A stretch of DNA of 64,000 bases from Planctomycetes bacterium ADurb.Bin069 (GTDB lineage: Bacteria > Planctomycetota > UBA8108 > UBA8890 > UBA8898). Numbering within the stretch: position 1 is the first letter of the stretch; every line of letters starts with the position of its first letter. Both the position numbers and the translations under genes were made by a program. The stretch lies in contig MWEK01000020.1 in the NCBI GenBank assembly GCA_002070955.1, positions 1-64,000 of the forward strand, given 5' to 3'. The notes beneath the pieces are model-generated. The model had not been told where the DNA came from. It saw only the letters and a list, made by a program, of their open reading frames with translations, and did no database searches. Below, in pieces: positions 32,398 through 40,713 of the stretch.

Positions 32398-34209
32398 TCA
32401 CTTCCTCTTCGGCGTCAACCTCGGCGGCCCGAGCAGGCTCTTGCCCTTGCCCGCCGTGCCCGAGGTCTTGTTGATCACGCTCTCCTTGAACTCAAGGTCG
32501 AGGATGCATTCCACGCGCTGGCTCGCCCGGTGAGGCCGCGTCGTCGGTTTGAGGGCGTCCACGTACTGGGAATGCCTCAAGATCGCCTCCCTGACCCGAT
32601 CGACGGCCGTCGCCTCGTCGGACAGAAACGCGATCGACCCGGCTCCCACGCCGCGCTTTTGGATCTCGGTCTTCAGTTCGATCTTCATCATTACGAGATT
32701 GGGCACCTCGGCCTTCTTGACGGCCTCGCTCACGTCCGCGGCCAGGTCTAGGAAGACGAGATACTCCGGAATGCCCGAGCCGCCCTTGAAAAGCTGCTCG
32801 AGACGCTGCGCCTCGGAATCGACGTAGGCCGCCAGACGGTAGGGCAGGCGCTGGCTGTCAGCCAGGTTGAACGTCGTCCTGACCAGCCCGACCGAGGCCG
32901 TCCGCACGTCGTCGTAGGTGGCGGCATACCGTTCCGTGGTTTGTTTCAGAAACAACACGTTCAGGAACAGGCTCCCGAAAAGGAGCGCTCCGGCCACGAG
33001 CAGCGGAATCCTCAGCTTGGCGAAGCGCTTCTCGTAGCGGAACTCATCCTTGCGAAAATCCAGGCCGTCGGCGGTTCCGCCCGCGGCCCGCAGCGCCAGC
33101 CCGAGCGCGACCGCCCCCCCGGTCTGCGCCTGCGCGGCGACGTTCCGATCCTCGAGTTTCTCGAACATCGCCTCGAGGTCGAGGCGATGGGCATCGGCCC
33201 CGAAACTCTTTCTGAAGAACTCGCAGGCTTCGGGGAGCGTGCTGCCCGGGCCGCAGAGCAAGACCGCGTCCAGCCCCCGGCCGTAGAGCGTGCTCGCGAA
33301 GGTCCGCCGCGCCTCGGACAGAATGCGGTCGAAAAGCGCCGAGCCGCCATCCCCGCCGGCCGGCGAGGCCGCCGCGGAAGGCGCGTCGCCGCCCTCCGCG
33401 TCCCGCAGCGCCGCGAAGTCATCCTCGCTGACGATCGCGATGGGGACATCGCCCGCGCCCTGCGGCGCGCCCCCGGCCTGGGCAAGCTCGCGGTCGATGG
33501 CCGCGAAACGCTCCTCCAGCTCCCCGAGCAGCGACTCGCCGGGCGCCGCCCCGGGCGTCTCCTCCGGCGCCGGCAGCCGGCGCCCCGAGGCCAGCAGATC
33601 GCCCGCGCGGACCCGGAAGGCCCGCACCTTGCGCAACATGCCGTTGACGACCAGCAGCATCCTCACCGTGTCGGTGCCGATGTCCACCACGAGCGCCGTG
33701 CCCTCGGCCTTCCACTGCGGGCCGGTCTTGAAGGCGCTGTACAGCGCCATGACGTCCAGATCCAGGATTTCGGGATCCACGCCCCCGCCCTGGAACAGCG
33801 CCAGGCGGTCGCGCACCACATCCTTGCGCGCCGCCGTCAGCAGAATTCCGCTCTTGCCGTCCAGCGTGTCCACCTTGAAGAAGTCGACGATCACGTCCTC
33901 GATCGCGCAGGCGTGCAGGTAATTCTCGGCCTCGAACCTGATCATCCGCCTGATCTTGTCTTCCGTCGCGAAGGGCACCACCAGCTCCCTGAGGATGCAC
34001 TCCCGCGCCTCCAGCGACGCGGCCGAGGTATAGCCCGCCAGTTCGTGGGTCCGGAAGATCTCGCGCAATTCGCGCGCCGCGGCATCCTTGGGCCGCTCGT
34101 CCTCCCGGGGCACGATCGGCCGCGACTCGAAGGTCTCGACCGCAGCGCCGCGCACGACGGCGACCGTCACGGCGCCGTTGCTAATGTCGATGCCGACCCC
34201 GGATTTCAC
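32398..34209 (-). CDS. gspL: PilM/GspL-type actin-like protein with fused PilN-like membrane domain
   Basis: 603 residues, longer than GspL (about 400). The N-terminal actin-like ATPase fold opens GVGIDISNGAVTVAVV, with LVVDIGTDTVRMLLV as the phosphate 2 loop and AVALGLALRAAGG near its end, as in PilM. A membrane helix (about 400-420) and a periplasmic coiled region follow, like PilN. The last part (EAILRHSQYVDALKPTTRPHRASQRVECILDLEFKESV) forms a small alpha/beta domain. It links the cytoplasmic ATPase ring to the pseudopilus platform. Start is GTG 34209 in a GTGA overlap with the upstream gene, with GAGG five bases away. Confidence 0.82.
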   Translation of the reverse strand: MKSGVGIDISNGAVTVAVVRGAAVETFESRPIVPREDERPKDAAARELREIFRTHELAGYTSAASLEARECILRELVVPFATEDKIRRMIRFEAENYLHACAIEDVIVDFFKVDTLDGKSGILLTAARKDVVRDRLALFQGGGVDPEILDLDVMALYSAFKTGPQWKAEGTALVVDIGTDTVRMLLVVNGMLRKVRAFRVRAGDLLASGRRLPAPEETPGAAPGESLLGELEERFAAIDRELAQAGGAPQGAGDVPIAIVSEDDFAALRDAEGGDAPSAAASPAGGDGGSALFDRILSEARRTFASTLYGRGLDAVLLCGPGSTLPEACEFFRKSFGADAHRLDLEAMFEKLEDRNVAAQAQTGGAVALGLALRAAGGTADGLDFRKDEFRYEKRFAKLRIPLLVAGALLFGSLFLNVLFLKQTTERYAATYDDVRTASVGLVRTTFNLADSQRLPYRLAAYVDSEAQRLEQLFKGGSGIPEYLVFLDLAADVSEAVKKAEVPNLVMMKIELKTEIQKRGVGAGSIAFLSDEATAVDRVREAILRHSQYVDALKPTTRPHRASQRVECILDLEFKESVINKTSGTAGKGKSLLGPPRLTPKRK

Positions 34210-35279
34210 TTCTTCCTCCCCGTCATGGCCTCGTTGATCTTCTTGAGTTCCTCAGGCGGAATATTCTTCTTCATGTCGTTGATCGCGCTCTTCAATTCTT
34301 GGACGTCCTTGGCCGACGGCGGCGCCGGGCGGGACGCGGGAGAGCTCGACACGATCCGGCTGCCGCTCGCGGCCGGCGGCGGCGCGGCGGCCGGAGCCGG
34401 CGTCGTCGCCTGCAGGGTCTTCCCGCCCACCGAAATCGAGCCGCGGCTGTCCGGATCCACCGGCGGCACCGCCTTTTTGGCCGGCGCGTTCGGATCCTCG
34501 TTCGGGTCGCGGCCCTTGAGAACCAACGGATCGTAGACCTCCTCCTCCTTCTTGAGCACGTATTTCTTGGCTTTCGGATCGAAAACGTACCGGTCCTCCG
34601 AATTCTCCAGGCCGGCCTCGGTGTACACGATCGCCACGGGGTTTTCCTGGGCCTCGACGAAGAAGATCGCCCGTTCGCCGATCTCGACCGGGTGGGCGTT
34701 CACCTCCGCATCGTACACCCGCAGCATCTTCTGCTTGCTCTGAAGCTTGGCGCCGGCCGCCGGACGGCGATAGGTGGAAGCCGTAGTCTTCGCAGCCGGG
34801 AAGGTCGTCCCGGGGCGCACGACGGCGGCGGGCCTGGCGGGATCCGGTTGCTTCTCGCTCAGGAACGCATAGGTCTGGGCCGGGCCCTCCGCCCACACCA
34901 CGCTCTCCAGCGTCCATTTGTCGCTGAGAGGACCGCCCTCGACGGCGGATTCCTCGGCGAGATCCGCGGGCTCCTCGTTGACCTTCTCCTCGGGGAGCCG
35001 CGGCACCATCGGCTCGAAGGCCAGCGCGACGGCCTGAGGTTTCCCGGCAACCGGCGGCGGCGCCGAGCGCTCCGGGATCTTGTAGCCCTTGATCTCGTCC
35101 GCGGACAGATGCGCGTAGCCTTCAATGGGCTTGTACCAGGACTTGTCCTTGAGCGCGACGCCCACGGTTTTGTTGAAATTGAAGGCGTAAAGCGCGCACC
35201 ACCCGAGAAACGCCGTGAGCGCCACATTGACCGCAACCAGCAGCCACCTCAGCGTATCGGGCCGTATTCGCGCCAGCAT
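34206..35279 (-). CDS. GspC-like inner-membrane/periplasmic protein
   Basis: 357 residues. One N-terminal membrane helix (about 9-31, LRWLLVAVNVALTAFLGWCALYAF), then a long periplasmic region with two Pro/Ala-rich stretches, a beta-rich HR-like domain (QKMLRVYDAEVNAHPVEIGERAIFFVEAQENPVAIVYTE) and a charged C-terminal helix (KDVQELKSAINDMKKNIPPEELKKINEAM). Position between gspK and gspL and the topology suggest a GspC-type connector to the secretin, but no PDZ domain is seen and identity is weak. ATG 35279 has GAGGAGG six bases upstream, overlapping the gspK stop. Confidence 0.55.
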   Translation of the reverse strand: MLARIRPDTLRWLLVAVNVALTAFLGWCALYAFNFNKTVGVALKDKSWYKPIEGYAHLSADEIKGYKIPERSAPPPVAGKPQAVALAFEPMVPRLPEEKVNEEPADLAEESAVEGGPLSDKWTLESVVWAEGPAQTYAFLSEKQPDPARPAAVVRPGTTFPAAKTTASTYRRPAAGAKLQSKQKMLRVYDAEVNAHPVEIGERAIFFVEAQENPVAIVYTEAGLENSEDRYVFDPKAKKYVLKKEEEVYDPLVLKGRDPNEDPNAPAKKAVPPVDPDSRGSISVGGKTLQATTPAPAAAPPPAASGSRIVSSSPASRPAPPSAKDVQELKSAINDMKKNIPPEELKKINEAMTGRKK

Positions 35280-35289
35280 ACGTGCCTCC

Positions 35290-37086
35290 TCAATCCTGCC
35301 GTTCCCGGAAGTACACCACGGACAGAGCTTTGCCGGACAGATCGCGGTGAATCACCAGCTCCGCCTCCTGCCGGAAGCGCTCGCCCTTGGCCACCAACCG
35401 CGCCTCGAAGAACTCGCTGGCGAAGGCCGCGACGTCTTTGAGATCCTTCTGGAGAAGCACCGCCGGGGTGCGGTCCGAGGCGCCCGAGTCGATGGCGGGC
35501 TTGAGAATCGGCTGGCCGTCGACCTCGATTTTCTCCAGGTCCGCGAGGCTGGTGAAGTAGTTGGTCTTGAGATCCTCGGTGGCGGCCATGGTTTGGAACT
35601 GCGCGGCGGGATCCAGCATGGTTTCCTCCTCGGGCAGCAGGCCGGCCTCCCGGTCGTCGAGCTCCTTGAGATACTCCTCGGTGTATCGGTCGCGGTGCGC
35701 GACGATCGCCCGGCAGATCTCCAGCTTCGTCATGCCGTCCCACGCGTTGGGGGCGCCGCCTCCCTGCAGCAGGGCCAGCAGCACCTCGAGCGGCGCGGTG
35801 TTGATGTTGATCTTCCCGTTGGAGAAGGTGCAAAAGAGGTGCTTGAGGCCCACGGGCTGGAACGGTTTCGTAATGCCGGTTCCGTCCTCGTTGACGGGGA
35901 GCGGCATGCCCGCCAGCGCGGTCGACCCCGGCATGAAGCCGCGGCCGATGCCGCTCAACTGGCGGACCTCGGGCATCTCCATGAGCTGGCGCAGCTCCTC
36001 CATCCGCGTCGATTCGCCCGCATCGACCTCCAGCCCGAAGTCGTAGACGATGTCGCCGAACTCGTCGCGGCGATAGCCCCCCTCGCCCGCCTCGGGCGTG
36101 TACTCGGGATCCAGGACGTCGAGGGGCACGGGGCCGTGAAAAAGCTCGCGCGTCATGCCGTCGATCTGGAGCAGCTCGGTGACGCTGTAGATGTAGGGCT
36201 GCAATTCGTCGCGCTTGCGCGCGAGCACGTACTGGACGATCGCGCGTCCGAAGGTATCCGCGTTGTACTGGCGCTCATAGGTGAGGCCGTTCTCGACGTT
36301 GGATTCCACCATGTGGATGATCAGGTCGGCGACCAGCCGCACGGTCGCCTCGACCTGCGCATCGTCGGGCTCCACCCACTCCTCCTCCAGCCCCGCGAGT
36401 GTGTCCTCCAGCACGGCCGCATCGTCGCCGAGCGCGGCGCGCAGGAGATCCACATCGTCCTTGGAGGCGCCCTCCGCCGCCGCGGCTCCGCCCGGCGCGC
36501 CGCCGCGCGCCGCCGTCTCTTCCCCCAAGCGCCCGATCCCTTCCGTCTGCATGGACCACAACGACACGTACTTGAACAGCTTGTTTAGGTTGACCTTGCG
36601 CTCCGTGTCGGTGATCTGGATCTTCACCTGGATATCGTTGATCGCTTGCGTCCGCGGCTGGAAGAGCGCCTTGTTGACGTGATCGTACAAGCCGCCCGAA
36701 GCCCGCGCCGCCGCGGTCGACGACGGATCGCCGAGCCGCCCGGCGCCGGTCCGCGATTCCGGCGCGCCCGCGCCGGCCGCCGGCATGCCGGCCGCCGGCG
36801 CGCCGGCGGCCGAAGACAAGCCCTCCGTCGAGGCCGTGCTCGAACCGGCCGTCTGGTTCAGATCCTCCTGGATCAGCGCCAGCGTGTACGGCACGATGCT
36901 GGTCACGGCGAGGGCCGACTTCATGTAACCGCTCTGGTTCTTGGCGATGCGGGTCTCCAGGAGCGCGCTGTGCCAGAGCTGGTAGACGACGACGTAGAGG
37001 ATCAGCGCGACCACCAGGGCGACGAAGAGCGCCAGCCCTTTCTCGCCGCTGCGATCGAACGCGGATGTGACTCGCCTCTGCGCCAT
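35290..37086 (-). CDS. gspK: type II secretion minor pseudopilin GspK
   Basis: 598 residues, long for GspK (about 330). Basic start, then GEKGLALFVALVVALILYVVVYQLWHSAL: pseudopilin-like helix without Glu at +5 (LALFV), as is normal for GspK at the pseudopilus tip. The large insert domain is present, with the SAM-like NINTAPLEVLLALLQ motif and a later DLEKIEV segment. Low-complexity inserts occur at about 80-130 and 230-260. ATG 37086 (MAQRRVTSAF) has AAGG nine bases upstream; the frame is open further upstream without a site. First gene of the second secretion operon, behind a sigma54-type promoter. Confidence 0.88.
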   Translation of the reverse strand: MAQRRVTSAFDRSGEKGLALFVALVVALILYVVVYQLWHSALLETRIAKNQSGYMKSALAVTSIVPYTLALIQEDLNQTAGSSTASTEGLSSAAGAPAAGMPAAGAGAPESRTGAGRLGDPSSTAAARASGGLYDHVNKALFQPRTQAINDIQVKIQITDTERKVNLNKLFKYVSLWSMQTEGIGRLGEETAARGGAPGGAAAAEGASKDDVDLLRAALGDDAAVLEDTLAGLEEEWVEPDDAQVEATVRLVADLIIHMVESNVENGLTYERQYNADTFGRAIVQYVLARKRDELQPYIYSVTELLQIDGMTRELFHGPVPLDVLDPEYTPEAGEGGYRRDEFGDIVYDFGLEVDAGESTRMEELRQLMEMPEVRQLSGIGRGFMPGSTALAGMPLPVNEDGTGITKPFQPVGLKHLFCTFSNGKININTAPLEVLLALLQGGGAPNAWDGMTKLEICRAIVAHRDRYTEEYLKELDDREAGLLPEEETMLDPAAQFQTMAATEDLKTNYFTSLADLEKIEVDGQPILKPAIDSGASDRTPAVLLQKDLKDVAAFASEFFEARLVAKGERFRQEAELVIHRDLSGKALSVVYFRERQD

Positions 37087-37181
37087 GCTCGTGCCTTCGC
37101 GCGCGGCGGCGCCCTCGCCCGGCACCGCGCATTCCCACCCGGAGGCGCGGGCATAACGAGAGCACCGACCGCGGAACCTTA

Positions 37182-37197
37182 AGCAATTCCCGTACCG
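37182..37197 (-). promoter_or_regulatory. sigma54-type -24/-12 promoter in front of gspK
   Basis: On the minus strand CGGTACGGGAATTGCT: GG (37196-37195) and GC (37184-37183) ten bases apart, ACG after the GG and TTGCT at -12, a close match to TGGCACG-N4-TTGCW. Transcription would begin near 37171, about 85 bases before ATG 37086. The element is very similar to the one in front of gspD (20970-20985). Confidence 0.7.
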
Positions 37198-37463
37198 CCC
37201 GGCCTTCAACAAGACCCGGAGACACGCGGAAGGTCCTTATTCCTGCCTTCGGTCGCCGGAGCGCCCTTCTTGCGGCTTTCCAGGGCTGTTCCGCGAACCC
37301 TGTCCGACGGCCCTCCGCCTGTCTGTGTGGTCCTGAGACAGTCCTCGCTGTTCAATAAAAAGACAGATCGCGAGCCCGACGCCCACGCAAACATGAACGC
37401 AAGGACATTATCTAGGGGCTCTCCCGCCCTTCAGGCGGCTTGCGGGCGTCGCGAGCGGGGGCC
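37198..37463. other. non-coding stretch between pnp and gspK
   Basis: No gene seen. It probably holds the end of the pnp transcript (CCGCC/GGCGG hairpin at about 37423-37437 on the minus strand, without a T tract) and the upstream region of the gspK promoter. Short inverted repeats that might be activator sites: GAAGG...CCTTC (about 37228-37250) and CAGGG...CCCTG (about 37281-37302). Neither clearly matches the repeat in front of gspD. Confidence 0.4.
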
Positions 37464-39710
37464 TCAGCGCCGTCGCTCGGGTCGGTCTCCGCGATCGTGA
37501 CCGCGGAACCCGCCGCCCTCGCGTCCGCCGCGTCCTCCTCGACCACCGCGGGCGCCGCCGCGCTCACCGCGCTCGTGCCGGCGCGGCGGACGGGGAGGCG
37601 CGCCCGCCTGCCCCTCGGCCTGCGCCTCAGGATTGAGCGCCCGAATGGAGAGCTTGATCTTGCCGTCGTCGCCGACCGCAATGCACTTCACCGTGACCTC
37701 GTCGCCCAGCGCCACGACATCGGAAGCGCGCTCGACATAGCCGTTGGCCAGTTCCGAGATGTGGACCAGCCCCTCCTGTCCGGGAATGATCTCGACGAAG
37801 CAGCCGAACTCCTTGATCGAGGTCACCTTGCCGGTGTAGATCTTCCCCACCTCCGGCTCCTCGACGAGGGCCTCCACGATCTTGCGGGCCGCGAGGGTGC
37901 TCTCCTGCGAGGGGCCCCAGATCGAAACGCGGCCCTCATCCACCACGGCGATCGTCGTGCCCGTGTCGTCCTGGATCTTGCGGATCGTCTTGCCGGACGG
38001 CCCGATCACCAGGCCGATCTTCTCCGGATTGATCATGAAGCGCTCGACGCGGGGCGCGAACGGCGAGTGGTGGCTGCGCGGCCGCTCGAGCACGGCGTTC
38101 ATCGCGTCGAGGACCTGCAAGCGGCCCTGCCGCGCCTGCTCGAGCGCCTCGGAAAGCACCGCGAAGCTGATCCCCTTGACCTTGCAGTCGAGCTGCATTG
38201 CGGTGATTCCGCGCTCGGTGCCCGCGACCTTGAAATCCAGGTCGCCGTTGTGGTCCTCGCTCCCCTGGATGTCCGAAAGCACGGCGATCTTGTCGCCCTC
38301 CTTGACCATGCCCATGGCGATGCCGGCCACAGACCTGGCCAGCGGCACGCCCGCGTCCATGAGGGCGAGGCTGGCGCCGCATACCGTCGCCATGGACGAA
38401 GAGCCGTTGGATTCCAGGATGTCGGAGTTGACGCGGATCGTGTAGGGGAACGAGTCGTCCTGGGGAACGATCGCCTCCAGCGCCCGGCGCGCGAGATTGC
38501 CGTGGCCGATCTCGCGGCGCTTCGGCCCGCGGTTGGGCCAGGTCTCCCCCACCGAGAACGCCGGGAAATCGTAGTGCACGATAAGCCGCTCGGTGTACTC
38601 GTCGTTCAAGCCGTCGATGACCTGCTCGTCCAGTTCGGTGCCGAGGGTCACGATGACGAGCGCCTGCGTCTCGCCCCGGGTGAAGAGGCTCGACCCGTGC
38701 GTGCGGGGCAGGACTCCCACCTCGCAGGTGATCGGACGGATGTCGCGGCCCGCGCGGCCGTCGGCGCGCACCCCGGTCATGATCAGCTCGCGCTCGATGC
38801 TCTTGCGCAGCTTGTCCAGGAGCGCCGCGACGACGACCGGATCCCGGACCGGCTCGACCGCGTCCTCGGGGCAGTACTCGGCGACGGCGCGCTCGATCAG
38901 GGCCTCCTCGGCCCTTTTGCGGTTGAGCTTGCCGAGCGTCTTGATCGCGCCGCGCAGCTCGCCGCCGAACTTGGCCGCGAGTTCGCGGTACAGTTCCTCG
39001 TGGGCTTCCGGCGGCGGCACCTCAAGCTTGGGCTTGCCGCAAAGGCGCTGCAGCTCCTCCTGCATGTCCACGACTTGCCGGATGATCTCGTGGCCCCGCT
39101 CCATGGCGGTCAGGATCTGCGCCTCCGACAGCTCGCAGGCGCCGCATTCCACCGTGGTGATCGCATCGCGCGTGCCGCTCATGGCCAGGTCGAGCAGCCC
39201 GTCGTCGATCTCGGCGATGGTCGGATTGACCTTGAACTCGCCCTCTTTCGTCATGCCGAACTTGACGGAGCCGGTGGGCCCCAGGAACGGAATCTCGGAG
39301 ATCGCCAGCGCGGCCGACGACCCGATCATGGCCAGGAGATCGGGGTCGTTCTGCTTGTCCGCCGACAGCACGATGCAGCTTATCGAGACGTCGTTCTTGA
39401 ACCCTTCCGGGAAGAGCGGCCTGACCGGGCGGTCGATGAGCCGCATGGTGAGGATCTCTTTGGTCGTGGGCCGTCCCTCGCGCTTGAAGAATCCCCCCGG
39501 GATCTTCCCCGCGGCATAGGTCTTCTCGCGGTAATCCACCGTGAGGGGAAAGAAGTCCTTGTCGGGCGGCGGATCCCCCATCACGGCGGCGCAGAAAACG
39601 ACCGTGTCGCCGTACCGGACGAGCACCGCTCCGTTGGCCTGTTTCCCTACTCTCCCCGCCTCGATCCGCAACAACCTTCCGGCAATCTCGCGTTCGACAA
39701 AATGCACCAT
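37464..39710 (-). CDS. pnp: polyribonucleotide nucleotidyltransferase
   Basis: 748 residues. Phosphorolytic 3'-5' exoribonuclease. Two RNase PH cores with the linking helical domain (FFKREGRPTTKEILTMRLIDRPVRPLFP in the first, GHGNLARRALEAIVP and SDILESNGSSSMATVCGASLALMDAGVP in the second), then KH (INPEKIGLVIGPSGKTIRKIQDDTG) and S1 (YTGKVTSIKEFGCFVEIIPGQEGLVHISEL). After S1 comes a tail of about 60 residues rich in RGG (RGGARGGRGGRGGREGGG), an added RNA-binding element. ATG 39710 is preceded by AAGGAG but at a wide spacing of 14. It lies 59 bases after rpsO, the common rpsO-pnp arrangement. Confidence 0.97.
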   Translation of the reverse strand: MVHFVEREIAGRLLRIEAGRVGKQANGAVLVRYGDTVVFCAAVMGDPPPDKDFFPLTVDYREKTYAAGKIPGGFFKREGRPTTKEILTMRLIDRPVRPLFPEGFKNDVSISCIVLSADKQNDPDLLAMIGSSAALAISEIPFLGPTGSVKFGMTKEGEFKVNPTIAEIDDGLLDLAMSGTRDAITTVECGACELSEAQILTAMERGHEIIRQVVDMQEELQRLCGKPKLEVPPPEAHEELYRELAAKFGGELRGAIKTLGKLNRKRAEEALIERAVAEYCPEDAVEPVRDPVVVAALLDKLRKSIERELIMTGVRADGRAGRDIRPITCEVGVLPRTHGSSLFTRGETQALVIVTLGTELDEQVIDGLNDEYTERLIVHYDFPAFSVGETWPNRGPKRREIGHGNLARRALEAIVPQDDSFPYTIRVNSDILESNGSSSMATVCGASLALMDAGVPLARSVAGIAMGMVKEGDKIAVLSDIQGSEDHNGDLDFKVAGTERGITAMQLDCKVKGISFAVLSEALEQARQGRLQVLDAMNAVLERPRSHHSPFAPRVERFMINPEKIGLVIGPSGKTIRKIQDDTGTTIAVVDEGRVSIWGPSQESTLAARKIVEALVEEPEVGKIYTGKVTSIKEFGCFVEIIPGQEGLVHISELANGYVERASDVVALGDEVTVKCIAVGDDGKIKLSIRALNPEAQAEGQAGAPPRPPRRHERGERGGARGGRGGRGGREGGGFRGHDRGDRPERRR

Positions 39711-39769
39711 CGGATGGAACTGCGCTCCTTACGCATGCATGGATCAACGACTCCGGACGAAACCGCGGG

Positions 39770-40042
39770 CTACTTGCCGCGCAGGCCGAGCGACGCGACC
39801 AGGGCGCGATACCGCTGCATGCTCTTCCGGCGCAAGTAGCGCAGAAGACGCGTCCTCTGGCCGACCAACATGAGCAGGCCGCGGCGGGCCTGGTGGTCCT
39901 TGGGGAAGTCCTTCAGGTGATCCGTGATCTGCTGGATTCTTCCGGTGAGCAGCGCAACCTGCACCTCGGGCGAGCCGGTGTCGCTCTCGTTGCGCCGGTG
40001 GGTGGAGACAAGTTCCTTCCTACGTTCAGCCGTCAACTGCAT
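39770..40042 (-). CDS. rpsO: 30S ribosomal protein S15
   Basis: 90 residues, standard length. Diagnostic residues: THRRNESDTGSPEVQVALLTGRIQQITDHLKDFPKDHQARRGLLMLVGQRTRLLRYL. It binds the central domain of 16S rRNA. AAGGA lies eight bases before ATG 40042. The 5' leader of about 135 bases from the promoter at 40185-40213 leaves room for the self-regulation known for rpsO in E. coli, but no specific structure was verified. Confidence 0.98.
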   Translation of the reverse strand: MQLTAERRKELVSTHRRNESDTGSPEVQVALLTGRIQQITDHLKDFPKDHQARRGLLMLVGQRTRLLRYLRRKSMQRYRALVASLGLRGK

Positions 40043-40184
40043 GTGGGTTCCTTTGCGCCTGCGCTACCGTCTCTTCTACCGCTCTGCGTCTTGTTCTCCG
40101 TCCGGTTCGCGGCTTTCGGACCGCCGCGCCTCGGCCCCGCCGGCGGGCGGACGCGCGGCGCGCCCTCCGGAGCCGAAAGGGTAT

Positions 40185-40213
40185 ATTGTAGTTAACGGAA
40201 GGCCGTTCCGCAA
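40185..40213 (-). promoter_or_regulatory. sigma70-type promoter of rpsO-pnp
   Basis: On the minus strand TTGCGG (40213-40208), 17 bases and TACAAT (40190-40185). It lies just after the ruvX stop, so rpsO-pnp has its own transcription start. Confidence 0.65.
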
Positions 40214-40260
40214 GACACTCTTGCGCCAAATCCGCGGCCGGCCCGGGCCGGCCGCCATCC

Positions 40261-40713
40261 TCAATCCCCGCCGGTACCGCCGCCCGCGCGCGCCTCCCGC
40301 GCCAGATGCTCCAGGTAGCTTTGGAGAATGACCTGGGCGGAGACCACGTCCACCTGCGCCTTGCCCTTGCGGCCCCGGGCGCGCGCCCCCGCCAGCAGCT
40401 CCTCGGCCTGGCAGCTCGTCAGCCGCTCGTCCCAGGTCGCCACATCGAGCCCCAGCGCCCCCCGCAGGCGCTCGCAGAACGCCGCCACCTCCCGCGCCCG
40501 CGGGCCGACGCTCCCGTCCATGTTGAAGGGCATGCCGACGACGACGCGCGCGACCGGGCTTTCGGCATGAAGGCGCCGGAGGTAGTCCACCACCGCGGCC
40601 TCGCTCTCGAAGACCCCGCCCGGAAAAGCGAAGGTCAGGCCGCGGTCGCTGAAAGCGACGCCCGTGCGCTTCCGTCCGTGGTCCACCGCCACGACACGGC
40701 CCGGTCCTATCAC
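40261..40713 (-). CDS. ruvX: RuvX/YqgF pre-16S rRNA nuclease
   Basis: 150 residues from GTG 40713, which overlaps the upstream stop (GTGA) and has GGGAGG four bases before it; a TTG four codons earlier is less likely. RNase H-like fold with the first Asp in VVAVDHGRKRTGVAFSD, then VVVGMPFNMDGSVGPRA, WDERLTSCQAEELL and the last acidic residue in VDVVSAQVILQSYL. In the family it trims pre-16S rRNA 5' ends and was earlier called a Holliday-junction resolvase homologue. It is the second gene after the guanylyltransferase. Confidence 0.93.
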   Translation of the reverse strand: MIGPGRVVAVDHGRKRTGVAFSDRGLTFAFPGGVFESEAAVVDYLRRLHAESPVARVVVGMPFNMDGSVGPRAREVAAFCERLRGALGLDVATWDERLTSCQAEELLAGARARGRKGKAQVDVVSAQVILQSYLEHLAREARAGGGTGGD

